The notes under the pieces: model-generated | Told to the model about the DNA's origin: nothing | The model's input: the letters and a program-made list of their open reading frames with translations, nothing else | Databases searched by the model: none | Translations under genes and position numbers: made by a program | DNA from: Draconibacterium orientale | Lineage (GTDB): Bacteria; Bacteroidota; Bacteroidia; Bacteroidales; Prolixibacteraceae | DNA: 64,000 nucleotides | Assembly: GCF_000626635.1 (NCBI RefSeq) | Contig: NZ_CP007451.1 | Location: 2,232,001-2,296,000 of the forward strand | Reading direction: 5' to 3' | In this document: positions 33,980 through 42,543 of the stretch, one piece after another | Layout: every line of letters begins with the position of its first letter | How positions within the stretch are numbered: position 1 is the stretch's first letter

Positions 33980-34759
33980 ATGGCAACATTTTTATTCGAT
34001 AAAATAATATTCGGGCCGGTAAAAAGCCGCCGTTTGGGAGTTTCGCTGGGTATAAATTTACTGCCTACCGAAGCCAAAGTTTGTTCGTTCGATTGTATTT
34101 ACTGCGAATGTGGTTTTACGCCGGGTGAGTATAAGGAAAAAGTTTCTTTTCCGTCGCGTGCCGATGTAAAAATGCGGCTGGAGGTAAAACTGCACGAAAT
34201 GGTGGCTGCCAACGAGCTTCCCGATGTAATTACCTTTGCCGGAAATGGCGAACCAACTTTGCATCCCGAGTTTGCCGGAATTATCGACGACACCATTGCC
34301 TTGCGCGACCAGATTACTCCTGATGCCCGAATTGCCGTGCTTTCCAACGCAACAATGATTCACCGTAAATCGGTTTTTGAGGCATTGCTGAAAATAAAAG
34401 ACAACATTCAGAAACTGGATTCGGCTTTTGAAGAAACCGTAAAATTGCTGGATTGCCCAAAAGGGAATTTCAAGCTATCAAATACCATCGAACAATTGAT
34501 TGCATTTAACGGGAAGGTGATAATCCAGACCATGTTTGTGCGCGGAAGTTACAAGGGCAAAACCATTGATAACACTACTGAAGAAGAGGTTTCGGCCTGG
34601 GTTGAATTGCTGAAAAAAATAAAGCCCCTGCAAGTAATGATTTACACCATTGCACGCGATACGCCGATCGATACTTTGGAAAAAGTTCCGTTGGGCGAAT
34701 TGAATGGTATTGCGCAACGGGTGCGCGAAGCCGGTTTTGATGTGCAGGTTTCGGGTTAA
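33980..34759 (+). CDS. Radical SAM protein
   Basis: A 259-residue radical SAM enzyme. The Fe4S4 motif CSFDCIYC uses C35, C39 and C42 (CxxxCxxC). The start FDKIIFGPVKSRRLGVSLG is typical of the COG0731-like group, as is VITFAGNGEPTLHPEF for the SAM-binding GGE-type strand. The substrate is unknown; members of this group include tRNA- and lipid-modifying relatives as well as orphans. No auxiliary cluster Cys are evident in the C-terminal part. Confidence 0.9.
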   Translation: MATFLFDKIIFGPVKSRRLGVSLGINLLPTEAKVCSFDCIYCECGFTPGEYKEKVSFPSRADVKMRLEVKLHEMVAANELPDVITFAGNGEPTLHPEFAGIIDDTIALRDQITPDARIAVLSNATMIHRKSVFEALLKIKDNIQKLDSAFEETVKLLDCPKGNFKLSNTIEQLIAFNGKVIIQTMFVRGSYKGKTIDNTTEEEVSAWVELLKKIKPLQVMIYTIARDTPIDTLEKVPLGELNGIAQRVREAGFDVQVSG

Positions 34760-34939
34760 GAAAAGAGATTGCCCAATTGTTTTAAAGCTTGCTACTAACT
34801 GAATTTTTTGAGCCCACTGAACTTTTAACAGGCAAAGGATGGAGCGCCGTTGTTAATCGGAAAGTTGTGCTAAGCCCATTTCTGCAACTTAGCAATTTCA
34901 ATTCGTAAGCCGATGAGTTAGCAGCCACAACAGTTTTCA

Positions 34940-35045
34940 TGAAGGCTGGCTTTAAAACACAAAAAAGGCTGCCCGAATTAACGAACAGCCCATACTTGAA
35001 AACCACTAAACTTAACCAAGCTGATTGATTGTAGGTTGGTCTTAA
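34940..35045 (-). terminator. Terminator region after the DUF4382 gene
   Basis: On the minus strand, GGGCTG / CAGCC arms (about 34965-34990) are followed by TTTTTTGTGTTTT. A leader motif like GGTTTAGTGG precedes it, as also seen before the 23333 terminator. The rest of the 34760-35058 gap holds no gene. Confidence 0.7.
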
Positions 35046-35058
35046 CTCTGGCAACCAT

Positions 35059-35922
35059 TTATTGTTCCGGGGTTAATACAAAGTCAATCTGGGTTGATTG
35101 TCCTTTTAATACATCCACATTCCAAATCGTGTCGGTCAGGAAATTATCCTGCTCCGCAATCATATAATAAGTTCCTTCTGGTATTCCAATAAGTTTATAC
35201 CCGCCCATTTCATTGGTAAAGGCAGTTGTTATTAAACTGTCTTCTTCCATGTCGCTAACTTCGGTCCAAAGATTAACAGCAGTATTAGGCAAAAGTACAT
35301 TCGAGGTATCGCTAACAGTTCCCTCAATTCGTCCGGCACGGTCGAGCAGTACACAACGAACAACCGGTTTAAAGTTAAATCCATTAATCATTCCGTCTTT
35401 CCAGTTTCCTTTGGCTACAAACGATTTGCTTACGTCAAAGTCGAGCAATACGTCAGAGGTTTCGCCACTGTTAATTGTTAAAGCAGGTTCTATTTTAATT
35501 TTTAAACCACTGCTGGTTCCGCTTGGTATTTTCAAATCAAACACGGTTTCGTCGGTTAATATTACTTCGGCATCAACTACATGCAAACGCATCATGTCGT
35601 ATGTTCCGACTTCCAGTTCAACAGAGGCCAGTTGTTCAGTAATTCCGTTCGAAAGGCTTAGCAAGTCAATTTCAAAATCATCTTCCATTAGGGTAATGAA
35701 TGAAGCTTCTGTTGTGTCGTTTTCCTGTTTTCTGATTTCAACTTTGTCGATTGTTACAATGGTTTGAGACACCAGGCCAATAGGGAAAGGAGCATCGGTA
35801 AGATATACGTTGACTTTTCCTTTTCCTGCTGTAATACCGGTGGTTTCGCTCTCGTCGCTGCATGCCACCATTAATAAAATTCCCAATACAATCGTTGTAA
35901 GTGCTAATCCAATTTTCTTCAT
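35059..35922 (-). CDS. DUF4382 lipoprotein with C-terminal CnaB-like domain
   Basis: A 287-residue lipoprotein, lipobox MVAC (Cys 21). KGKVNVYLTDAPFPIGLVS and VTIDKVEIRKQ are DUF4382 signatures, and the C-terminal third is a carboxypeptidase-regulatory/CnaB-like sandwich (GRIEGTVSDTSNVLLPNT ... GIPEGTYYMIAEQ). Function is unknown; these are beta-rich envelope proteins common in Bacteroidota. It lies downstream of the coiled-coil gene, separated by a strong terminator, so it is probably a separate transcript. Confidence 0.88.
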   Translation of the reverse strand: MKKIGLALTTIVLGILLMVACSDESETTGITAGKGKVNVYLTDAPFPIGLVSQTIVTIDKVEIRKQENDTTEASFITLMEDDFEIDLLSLSNGITEQLASVELEVGTYDMMRLHVVDAEVILTDETVFDLKIPSGTSSGLKIKIEPALTINSGETSDVLLDFDVSKSFVAKGNWKDGMINGFNFKPVVRCVLLDRAGRIEGTVSDTSNVLLPNTAVNLWTEVSDMEEDSLITTAFTNEMGGYKLIGIPEGTYYMIAEQDNFLTDTIWNVDVLKGQSTQIDFVLTPEQ

Positions 35923-35999
35923 TTCTTTTTCGTTTATGTTTTCTTATGAAAGGTGTTTGTTTGCCAGTAATCGGCTTGGGAGGTTTTTGTGCATAAAAA

Positions 36000-36046
36000 C
36001 GAAAGCAGAAGGGAACAACCTCTGTTGCCCGCGCCCCTGCTTTCAG
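36000..36046 (-). terminator. Strong terminator after the sigma54-linked coiled-coil gene
   Basis: GAAAGCAG / CTGCTTTC arms close a GC-rich inner stem, and a T run follows on the minus strand, just 12 bases past the coiled-coil stop codon. Confidence 0.75.
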
Positions 36047-36057
36047 CAAACCTATTA

Positions 36058-36972
36058 TTATTTAATTTCTATTACTGCGTATTTTGATATCTTCCAGAAT
36101 TCGTCCGGATTTTCAATATTCAGGTAGGCAATTACGCCATCTTGTTCAACAAACGAGTAGGAGCTATCCGGATGTTCTGAAATGATTGTTGCTTCGTTTG
36201 AAAACAAAGGAATACTCTTGGTTTCCTGAATGTTCAGCTCCGTAAAATAGTTCTGGTCCAGGTTTCTTTTCAGCTTAACTTGTTTGCCTAATCCAAGGAA
36301 ACCACCGCCTTTTGTCAAAACGTTATGTTCTTCCAGTTCTTTATAGGTTCCGTAGGCCACAAAACCTTTGTTTAGCTGGTAAATCTTTTCGTCTATCAGT
36401 TGTTGCTGTTGTACTAGAGTGTCTTGTTTCGACTGAAGAACGGTTTGCATCGTATCGATGGTTTGCGACATATCGGCCAGCATTATATCTCGCTCTTCAA
36501 TTTGCTGCTGAAGCGCAACAATTTGTGTATTTTGCTCCTCAATACTTTGATTTAGCGCTGCAATTTTCTTTTTGAATGAACTGATTTGAATGCCGGAATT
36601 TTTCAATTTACTTTCCAGTTCAGCAATATGCTCGCTGCTTTTTTCCAGCATATCATTCATCAGGGCGATGTCTTCAACAATCGCTTGCTTTCGGTTGTAG
36701 TTGCCTTCTTTTTGCGACTCCACCGATAAAACCTGACGTTTTTCTTTAATAAATTTCAGGTTCTGCTCAATTTCATCAAAAGCGCCAACCAGCTCGTTCA
36801 CCATCGAATCGCGTTCCTGTAACTCTTGGTTTATACCGGCATTTTGTGTTTGCAGATCGTTAATTTCGTTGTTTTTTTGGGTGTAAGTTGAAATACCAAC
36901 CAAAGCAGCAATAACTATTATTGCCACTAAGCCAATGCTAATTGCATTTTGTATTTTTCTATTCATTTTCAT
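36058..36972 (-). CDS. Membrane-anchored coiled-coil protein, predicted sigma54 target
   Basis: A 304-residue protein. One membrane helix (about residues 10-28, ISIGLVAIIVIAALVGI) is followed by a coiled coil to about residue 200, rich in Gln/Glu/Ile heptads, then a globular C-terminal domain (about 205-304) with LTKGGGFLGLGKQVKLKR. The start was decided by the strong ribosome site GAGGAGG at 36981-36987: it is 8 bases from ATG 36972 but only 2 from the first ATG at 36978. Such a strong site is rare here. Upstream lie a sigma54-type promoter and two matching palindromes, next to a sigma54 activator gene. Confidence 0.8.
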   Translation of the reverse strand: MKMNRKIQNAISIGLVAIIVIAALVGISTYTQKNNEINDLQTQNAGINQELQERDSMVNELVGAFDEIEQNLKFIKEKRQVLSVESQKEGNYNRKQAIVEDIALMNDMLEKSSEHIAELESKLKNSGIQISSFKKKIAALNQSIEEQNTQIVALQQQIEERDIMLADMSQTIDTMQTVLQSKQDTLVQQQQLIDEKIYQLNKGFVAYGTYKELEEHNVLTKGGGFLGLGKQVKLKRNLDQNYFTELNIQETKSIPLFSNEATIISEHPDSSYSFVEQDGVIAYLNIENPDEFWKISKYAVIEIK

Positions 36973-37019
36973 GATCATTTCCTCCTCATTCGTTTTTTTT
37001 GGATTATTGAAATCATTAA

Positions 37020-37036
37020 TGCCAATTGTTGTGCCA
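37020..37036 (-). promoter_or_regulatory. Sigma54-type -24/-12 promoter of the coiled-coil gene
   Basis: On the minus strand the site reads TGGCACAACAATTGG. It has the -24 TGGCAC and, after the required 5 bases, TTGG against consensus TTGC. Transcription would start near 37010, 38 bases before ATG 36972. Confidence 0.5.
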
Positions 37037-37101
37037 TGAAAATTCTAATTCCGTAATGAGTTAGAAATGAGGGGGTATAAAAAATGAAGAAATCTAGAAT
37101 T

Positions 37102-37137
37102 CTATCAATATGATAGTGGAATTATCAAAATGATAAT
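37102..37137. promoter_or_regulatory. Twin activator-binding palindromes
   Basis: CTATCAATATGATAG (37102-37116) and ATTATCAAAATGATAAT (37121-37137) share TATCA-NNN-TGATA. Centres are 20 bases apart, two helix turns, and 73-101 bases upstream of the -24 element, the usual place for NtrC-type sites. They sit just past the stop codon of the sigma54 activator gene. Confidence 0.55.
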
Positions 37138-37148
37138 CGAGTAATTGC

Positions 37149-38495
37149 TTATTGATCCTCTTTGAGCATACGATAAATAGTAGCAATGCCAATATCCAGT
37201 TTGTCGGCAACCACTTTGGGTTTGTTATCGTATTTGTCGAGCATGCGCTTTACCAGGCGGAGGTTGTATTCGCGGAGTGTCAGTTCTTCGGTTAGCAGCG
37301 CTTCAATGTTTTCGGCATCTTCGAGCAGCAAATGTTCTGCAGTAATTTCTTTTTCATCGGCAAGTGTTACTGCCAGTTCAATAACCGATTTTAACTCGCG
37401 CACATTGCCCGGGAAAGGATAGGCCAGCAATTTTTTACTGGCAGAAGGCGAAAGTAGTTTCTGCTCCAGTTTATTTTCTTTGCAAAACTGCTGAATGAAA
37501 CTTTTTGCCAACACAATAACATCATTTCCTCTGTCGCGCAATGGCGGAAGATCAATGGGCAAGCCATAAAACCGGTAATAAAGGTCTTGGCGGAAATTGC
37601 CTTTTTTCACTTCTTCCAGCAGGTTTTTATTGGTGGCAATTATAATGCGGCAATCGATTTTTACCGCTTTGTTGCTGCCAATTCGTATAATTTCTTTTTC
37701 CTGTAAAGCCCGCAAAAGTTTTGCTTGCAGCGAAATGTCCATTTCTGCAATTTCATCCAGGAACAAGGTGCCCGAGTGTGCTTCTTCAAATTTCCCGATA
37801 CGTCGGGCTGCAGCTCCAGTAAAAGCGCCTTTCTCGTGTCCGAAAAGTTCGCTTTCGATCAGTTCGTTGGGAATGGCAGCCATGTTTACCGGAACAAAAG
37901 GCTGCCTGGCGCGCGACGAATTGTAATGAATCGCTTTGGCAACCAACTCTTTTCCGGTTCCGGTTTCGCCACTTATTGAAACGGTAACATTGGTACGTGT
38001 GGCTTTTTCGATCAGGTTGTAAATTTTTTGTGTGGCCGGACTGTTGCCCACAATCGTATTTTCGTAACTGTATTTCTTTTTAACCTCCTGGCGCAGCGAT
38101 CGAATCTCGTCTTTCAGCTTAAATTCCTTGCTGATATTATTCACGGTGTTCAGCAGTCGTTCGCGAATGTCTTTCGATTTTACAATGTAATCGTAAGCAC
38201 CGTGTTTAAGCAGATCGACAACCACTTCAATATCGTCTTGTTCCGAAATGAGAATAACCTGAATATCGTCGTTAATGGCCTTTATCTGCTTAAGCACTTC
38301 CAGCCCTTTCATGTCGGGCAGTCGGTAATCCAGCGTAACAACATCGGGAAGTTCATGAAGATTATTCAAAGATTCTTTGCCGGTACCAAAAGCCTGTATT
38401 TCATAATCCGGATTCATCGAAAGATTATGCACCAGCAAGCGACGGTACCATTCGTCATCTTCAACAACAAATATTTTAATGTTCTTAACTTCCAT
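37149..38495 (-). CDS. NtrC-type sigma54-dependent response regulator
   Basis: A 448-residue activator: receiver domain (1-120, phospho-acceptor Asp56 in VTLDYRLPD), AAA+ domain (about 150-390; Walker A GETGTGKE at 176-183; GHEKGAFTGAAA with the sigma54-contacting GAFTGA at 223-228; Walker B GTLFLDEIAEM near 242-252), and a C-terminal Fis-type helix-turn-helix (VADKLDIGIATIYRML). All activator motifs are intact, so it should drive sigma54 promoters. It follows the MFS and hybrid-kinase genes on the same strand, probably as the third gene, and lies right before its likely target. Confidence 0.95.
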   Translation of the reverse strand: MEVKNIKIFVVEDDEWYRRLLVHNLSMNPDYEIQAFGTGKESLNNLHELPDVVTLDYRLPDMKGLEVLKQIKAINDDIQVILISEQDDIEVVVDLLKHGAYDYIVKSKDIRERLLNTVNNISKEFKLKDEIRSLRQEVKKKYSYENTIVGNSPATQKIYNLIEKATRTNVTVSISGETGTGKELVAKAIHYNSSRARQPFVPVNMAAIPNELIESELFGHEKGAFTGAAARRIGKFEEAHSGTLFLDEIAEMDISLQAKLLRALQEKEIIRIGSNKAVKIDCRIIIATNKNLLEEVKKGNFRQDLYYRFYGLPIDLPPLRDRGNDVIVLAKSFIQQFCKENKLEQKLLSPSASKKLLAYPFPGNVRELKSVIELAVTLADEKEITAEHLLLEDAENIEALLTEELTLREYNLRLVKRMLDKYDNKPKVVADKLDIGIATIYRMLKEDQ

Positions 38496-38555
38496 TTTTA
38501 GCTGCTATCTGCTATCCTTTTGTTCTAAACTCAATATTGTATTGTTCGCTCAAAA

Positions 38556-39833
38556 CTATTCTTTACTTCCGCTTGGTTCTTCCAGCCCGTGTCCTTTTGG
38601 TCCGGTTTCGGCACGGCGTAAAAGAAAACTAAAAATCAAGCCAACGATCCCAAGAATGCTAAATATCCACATTCCTGGAATATAACCTTCCGGATTGCTT
38701 GCCGATGCGCCCGAAACATCGTTGGTTAAGCCAATTAGCCAGGCCATAGCTGCTACGCCAAGTTGCTGCAGCAAAGTCATTAATGCATAAGCGGTTCCCA
38801 GTTTGCTTTCTTCAACAATATAGGCTACGGATGGCCACATTACTGCCGGAATAAGCGAAAAGGAAATGCCCATTAAAGTTACGGGAATGTACAACGACAT
38901 GTTTCCGTAGGCGAACATCAAATATACCGGAAGAATTATTATTGATCCGATGAACATCATTAATGCCCGGCGCCCGATTTTGTCGATCAGCAGCCCGATT
39001 ACCGGAGTAGCAAACATGGTAGCCATAATTAAAACGCTATTGAGCTTGCCTGCCATTTGCTCGGATACACCGTGCGCATCCTGGTAAAATGTGGGTGCAA
39101 ATCCGCGGAACGGGAATATGGCCGAATAGAAGGTTAGACAAAGAATTACCACGTACCAAAACGATGGGCTGTATTTGAATAAGCCTTTAAAGTCGAGCTT
39201 TTCGGTTTCATCAGCTTTGCCAAGCACATAGCGTTTTTGTGTCCAGCGTTCGATGAAATAATAGATTACACCGCCTAAAAAGCATAGTAGTCCGATTCCT
39301 GCGGCAAGGTACAGTACCGGCTGCCATCCCATATCGTAAATCGAGCTGGCCCAGGTATTCGAGCGGTCAACAAAATAAGATCCGCCCCGGCCAATAAGCA
39401 GGTTGATGCCCAGTGCAAAACCCAATTCTTTTCCTTTGAACCATTTTGCCAGCGCAACTGTAAGCGCAACAATTAATGGTTCACTTCCAAATCCTAAAAT
39501 GAATCGGCCGATGAGGATTACGGTTAAGTTGTCGCTAAAAGCCGTAATAAAACCGGCTAAACTGCAAATGGCACCAAACAGCACCATAGAAACGCGAGTG
39601 CCGTATTTGTCGATAAAAACACCGCTGAAAAACAGAACGATTACGGCGGCAATACTGTACATCGTATAAAGCTGGCCGATGTTCGTCTGGCTGAAACCCA
39701 GTAATTCGATAAAATCTTTGGCTACGTAAGCAACACTGTCGTACATATAGTAGCTTCCAAACATGGTAAGGCTAACAGCTACCAGTGCTACCCATCGCAG
39801 CCATCCTGGTATTGTAACTTGTTTATTATGCAT
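38556..39833 (-). CDS. MFS-type transporter
   Basis: A 425-residue, 12-helix major facilitator carrier. FIDKYGTRVSMV is the loop 2-3 motif, and FILGFGSEPLIVALTVALAKWF is a typical helix 4-5 region. The substrate is unknown, though the fold recalls nitrate/nitrite or organic-acid carriers. The first ATG at 39866 falls in a TACATTTG -7 box, so I start at ATG 39833 (MHNKQVTIPG). It sits between the hybrid kinase and the response regulator on the same strand, suggesting the pair senses or controls its substrate. Confidence 0.9.
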   Translation of the reverse strand: MHNKQVTIPGWLRWVALVAVSLTMFGSYYMYDSVAYVAKDFIELLGFSQTNIGQLYTMYSIAAVIVLFFSGVFIDKYGTRVSMVLFGAICSLAGFITAFSDNLTVILIGRFILGFGSEPLIVALTVALAKWFKGKELGFALGINLLIGRGGSYFVDRSNTWASSIYDMGWQPVLYLAAGIGLLCFLGGVIYYFIERWTQKRYVLGKADETEKLDFKGLFKYSPSFWYVVILCLTFYSAIFPFRGFAPTFYQDAHGVSEQMAGKLNSVLIMATMFATPVIGLLIDKIGRRALMMFIGSIIILPVYLMFAYGNMSLYIPVTLMGISFSLIPAVMWPSVAYIVEESKLGTAYALMTLLQQLGVAAMAWLIGLTNDVSGASASNPEGYIPGMWIFSILGIVGLIFSFLLRRAETGPKGHGLEEPSGSKE

Positions 39834-39863
39834 ATAATCTCGGAATTGATTTTTAGTAAGCAA

Positions 39864-39871
39864 CAAATGTA
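39864..39871 (-). promoter_or_regulatory. -7 box for the MFS gene
   Basis: TACATTTG on the minus strand; the start would be near 39857, 24 bases before ATG 39833. It lies downstream of the kinase stop, so the MFS and regulator genes can be transcribed alone. Confidence 0.45.
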
Positions 39872-39908
39872 TTGAATATGCCCGGATTCGAAAAGGAATA
39901 TTTATCGC

Positions 39909-42311
39909 TTATTCGAACTTTTCGTTGAGAAGTGTATTTAGTTCCTTGTTCAGCGCTACAATTTCATTGTTTAGCTGAGCGACTTTTTCTTCGATAATTG
40001 TTGAATGGTTCCCCCTTTTTGACGCTTGCTCCAGTTCTTTTATGGTGTTGTAAACTCCGGTTACATTCATGTATTTTACCGGCGATGCCAGTTTGTGTGC
40101 CAGTTCGGCAATGGCGTCGTAATTTTTACTTGCCAGGTTTTCATCGATCGATTGCATACTGGCGTCGCTGGTTTTTAAAAACAGGTCGATCATTTCTTTC
40201 AGGAATTCGGGATCGCCGTTTCCCATTCGTTTTAATTCACTCATATCGGGGCGATAGATCAAAGTTGTTTCCTGTTTTGTATTTTTTTGTGTCGGTTTTT
40301 CTTCCACGGTATTACAAATAATAGTATACAGAGCCGCTTCATCAAAAGGTTTCTTCAGCGAACTGTCAAAGGCACTTTTTTCACCTGAATTGACAGAATC
40401 GGAATTTGCCGACAAAGAAATGATCCGCGCTTTGTGTCCGGTTTCTTTAATTGTGCGTGCAGCCTCAGTACCGTTCATTACCGGCATTCGAATGTCCATA
40501 AGAATTAGCGCGTAGTTGTTTTGTGCTGCCAAAGCAACCGCTTCCTGTCCGTTTTCGGCTTCATCAAAATTAACTTTCCATTTGGTAAAAATGCTTTTTA
40601 GCAGGTGGCGGTTAAAAGCTTCGTCGTCAACAATTAATACCGCTTTCCCTTTTAACACTTTGGGTGTGTCGAAGCTTTTAAAAGTTTGCTGAAGTTTTTC
40701 GCTGTTTCCTTTTTGCAGGGGAACAGAAACAAAAAAGCGGGTTCCTTGATTTACTTCACTTTCAACCGATATTTTTCCTCCGAGCAAATCGACCAGTTTT
40801 TTTACAATGTAAAGTCCCAGACCGGTGCCGCCTGCTTTTTTATTGATGTCGGTATCCAGTTGCACAAAATCATCAAAAATCTTCTCCTTGCTTTCTTTGG
40901 GTATGCCAATTCCGGTGTCTGAGATTTCAAAGTTGAGCTGTATTTGTTTGTTCTGTTCTTTGAAATCAACGGCTAATCTGACTTCGCCTTCGTCGGTGAA
41001 TTTAAGTGCATTGGTGATGAGGTTATTGAGTATCTGTTTCAGCCGGCCTTCGTCGCCAAACAGTACCAAATCGTTTTCCCAATTATTCTGGATGTTGAAA
41101 CTGATGTTTTTAGCTTCAGCGCTCGGTTTATTGTACAGTTCAATTTTATGAAGTAAATCGTTCAGCGAAAAATGCACGGGTGCCAGCTGTATGTTTTGTT
41201 TTTCCAGCCGTGAAAAGTCGAATGTATCGTTAACCAGTTCCGCTAAATGTTTGGTGGAGTCGAAGATTACCCGCAGGTCTTCCTGCGTTTTTTCGTCGTG
41301 TTGTTTTTGTAAGAGTTGTTCGCTCAATCCGTAAATGGCGTTAACGGGCGTTCGCATTTCATGGCTCACGGTGGCTACAAACAGTTCTTTGGTACGAGCC
41401 AGATTTTCGGCATGGGTTTTGGCTTTTTTCAGCACTTTTTGGTAAGAACGCGATTTTCGCAGATCGCGGAAAAACAGAATTAAAACCAATATCAGCAATA
41501 AAAACACCGACAAGGCAAAGTACGATAAACGTTTGTAGGTTTCGTTTGCCAGCAGTTCCGCTTCCTGCGATTGTTGCAGAAAACTTTCTTCTTCCTGCCG
41601 TTCCAGCGCGGTAATAATTTCTGAAAGATTTTCACTGATCTCAAGGTTTTTGCGCATGTAAACCGCTTCGGCCGTACTCATTTGCTGGTTTCGTTGCTTG
41701 AGTTCCTTTTCAAGCGTCTCAATTTCCTGTTGCAGGCGTTGTTTTTCTATGGTGCGGTCAACAATTATCGGTTCGGGTGGTTCCTGTTTTTTTCCAAAAA
41801 CACGTTTGAAAAAACCTTGCTTTTCCGGTTCTTCAAAATGAATGGTATCCTGAACGGTTAATACGGTGTCGAGCGTTTCAACATATTGGTTAAACGCCTC
41901 GTGTTCGTTTCCGCGCGAAAGGTGAAGTTTGAGAATTTTTTCCCAAACAACCATTTTTTGTTGGGACAGTATCAATACTGAATCAACCAGCATTTGCCGA
42001 CTGCTGTCGACGTTGTAGATGGATCGTAACTCTTCAAATTTTGTTTCAAGCGACTCGTTTACGTTTCTATAATTCTCGAGGTAATCGTTGTCGTTACTGA
42101 GTGAATAAAGCCGTACCATGTTTTCAGTCTCGTTCAAATCCATGGCTACATCTTTCACAAGAATAAGTGTATTGTCGGGTTTCGATTCGGAAAGCATGGA
42201 ATTGACAATTTCGGATAAGCTTTTGTACACAAAATTTCCCGACAATCCCAATAACGAGATGATTACGATGGTAAGCAGAATAACCGGTATTTCAATCTTT
42301 ATTCGTTTCAT
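39909..42311 (-). CDS. Hybrid sensor histidine kinase with receiver and HPt domains
   Basis: An 800-residue hybrid kinase. Membrane helices at about 8-30 and 265-290 enclose a helical periplasmic sensor. A HisKA domain follows (FVATVSHEMRTPVNAI, His near 315), then the ATPase (NLITNALKFTDEGEV, DTGIGIPKESKEKIF, GGTGLGLYIVKKL), a receiver domain (LILMDIRMPVMNG, Asp near 604) and a C-terminal HPt (LAHKLASPVKY, His near 739). It can run a full phosphorelay alone and probably feeds the NtrC-type regulator at 37149. The ligand is unknown; the sensor has no named fold. Confidence 0.95.
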   Translation of the reverse strand: MKRIKIEIPVILLTIVIISLLGLSGNFVYKSLSEIVNSMLSESKPDNTLILVKDVAMDLNETENMVRLYSLSNDNDYLENYRNVNESLETKFEELRSIYNVDSSRQMLVDSVLILSQQKMVVWEKILKLHLSRGNEHEAFNQYVETLDTVLTVQDTIHFEEPEKQGFFKRVFGKKQEPPEPIIVDRTIEKQRLQQEIETLEKELKQRNQQMSTAEAVYMRKNLEISENLSEIITALERQEEESFLQQSQEAELLANETYKRLSYFALSVFLLLILVLILFFRDLRKSRSYQKVLKKAKTHAENLARTKELFVATVSHEMRTPVNAIYGLSEQLLQKQHDEKTQEDLRVIFDSTKHLAELVNDTFDFSRLEKQNIQLAPVHFSLNDLLHKIELYNKPSAEAKNISFNIQNNWENDLVLFGDEGRLKQILNNLITNALKFTDEGEVRLAVDFKEQNKQIQLNFEISDTGIGIPKESKEKIFDDFVQLDTDINKKAGGTGLGLYIVKKLVDLLGGKISVESEVNQGTRFFVSVPLQKGNSEKLQQTFKSFDTPKVLKGKAVLIVDDEAFNRHLLKSIFTKWKVNFDEAENGQEAVALAAQNNYALILMDIRMPVMNGTEAARTIKETGHKARIISLSANSDSVNSGEKSAFDSSLKKPFDEAALYTIICNTVEEKPTQKNTKQETTLIYRPDMSELKRMGNGDPEFLKEMIDLFLKTSDASMQSIDENLASKNYDAIAELAHKLASPVKYMNVTGVYNTIKELEQASKRGNHSTIIEEKVAQLNNEIVALNKELNTLLNEKFE

Positions 42312-42497
42312 TTAAGTCTGTTCTGAACTAAAACGGGTACAAGCTTTAGAACTTGTGTGGCGTAAAAATTTATACGTGAATGTTATTTCGCAAAGCACAC
42401 TCTACAAAATTAATTTAATAACGGCAATTAATTCCAAAAGATTGTTAAATCAACCTGAACATATCGGTTGTAATTTCCTTTCTATTTTAAAAAAGGA

Positions 42498-42505
42498 TAT
42501 TTTTG
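42498..42505 (+). promoter_or_regulatory. -7 box for gpmI
   Basis: TATTTTTG, a full TAnnTTTG match, with the start predicted near 42512, about 32 bases before the ATG. Confidence 0.55.
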
Positions 42506-42543
42506 TCCGTTCTAAAATTGTTAATTAATAAAAACAGAATATA

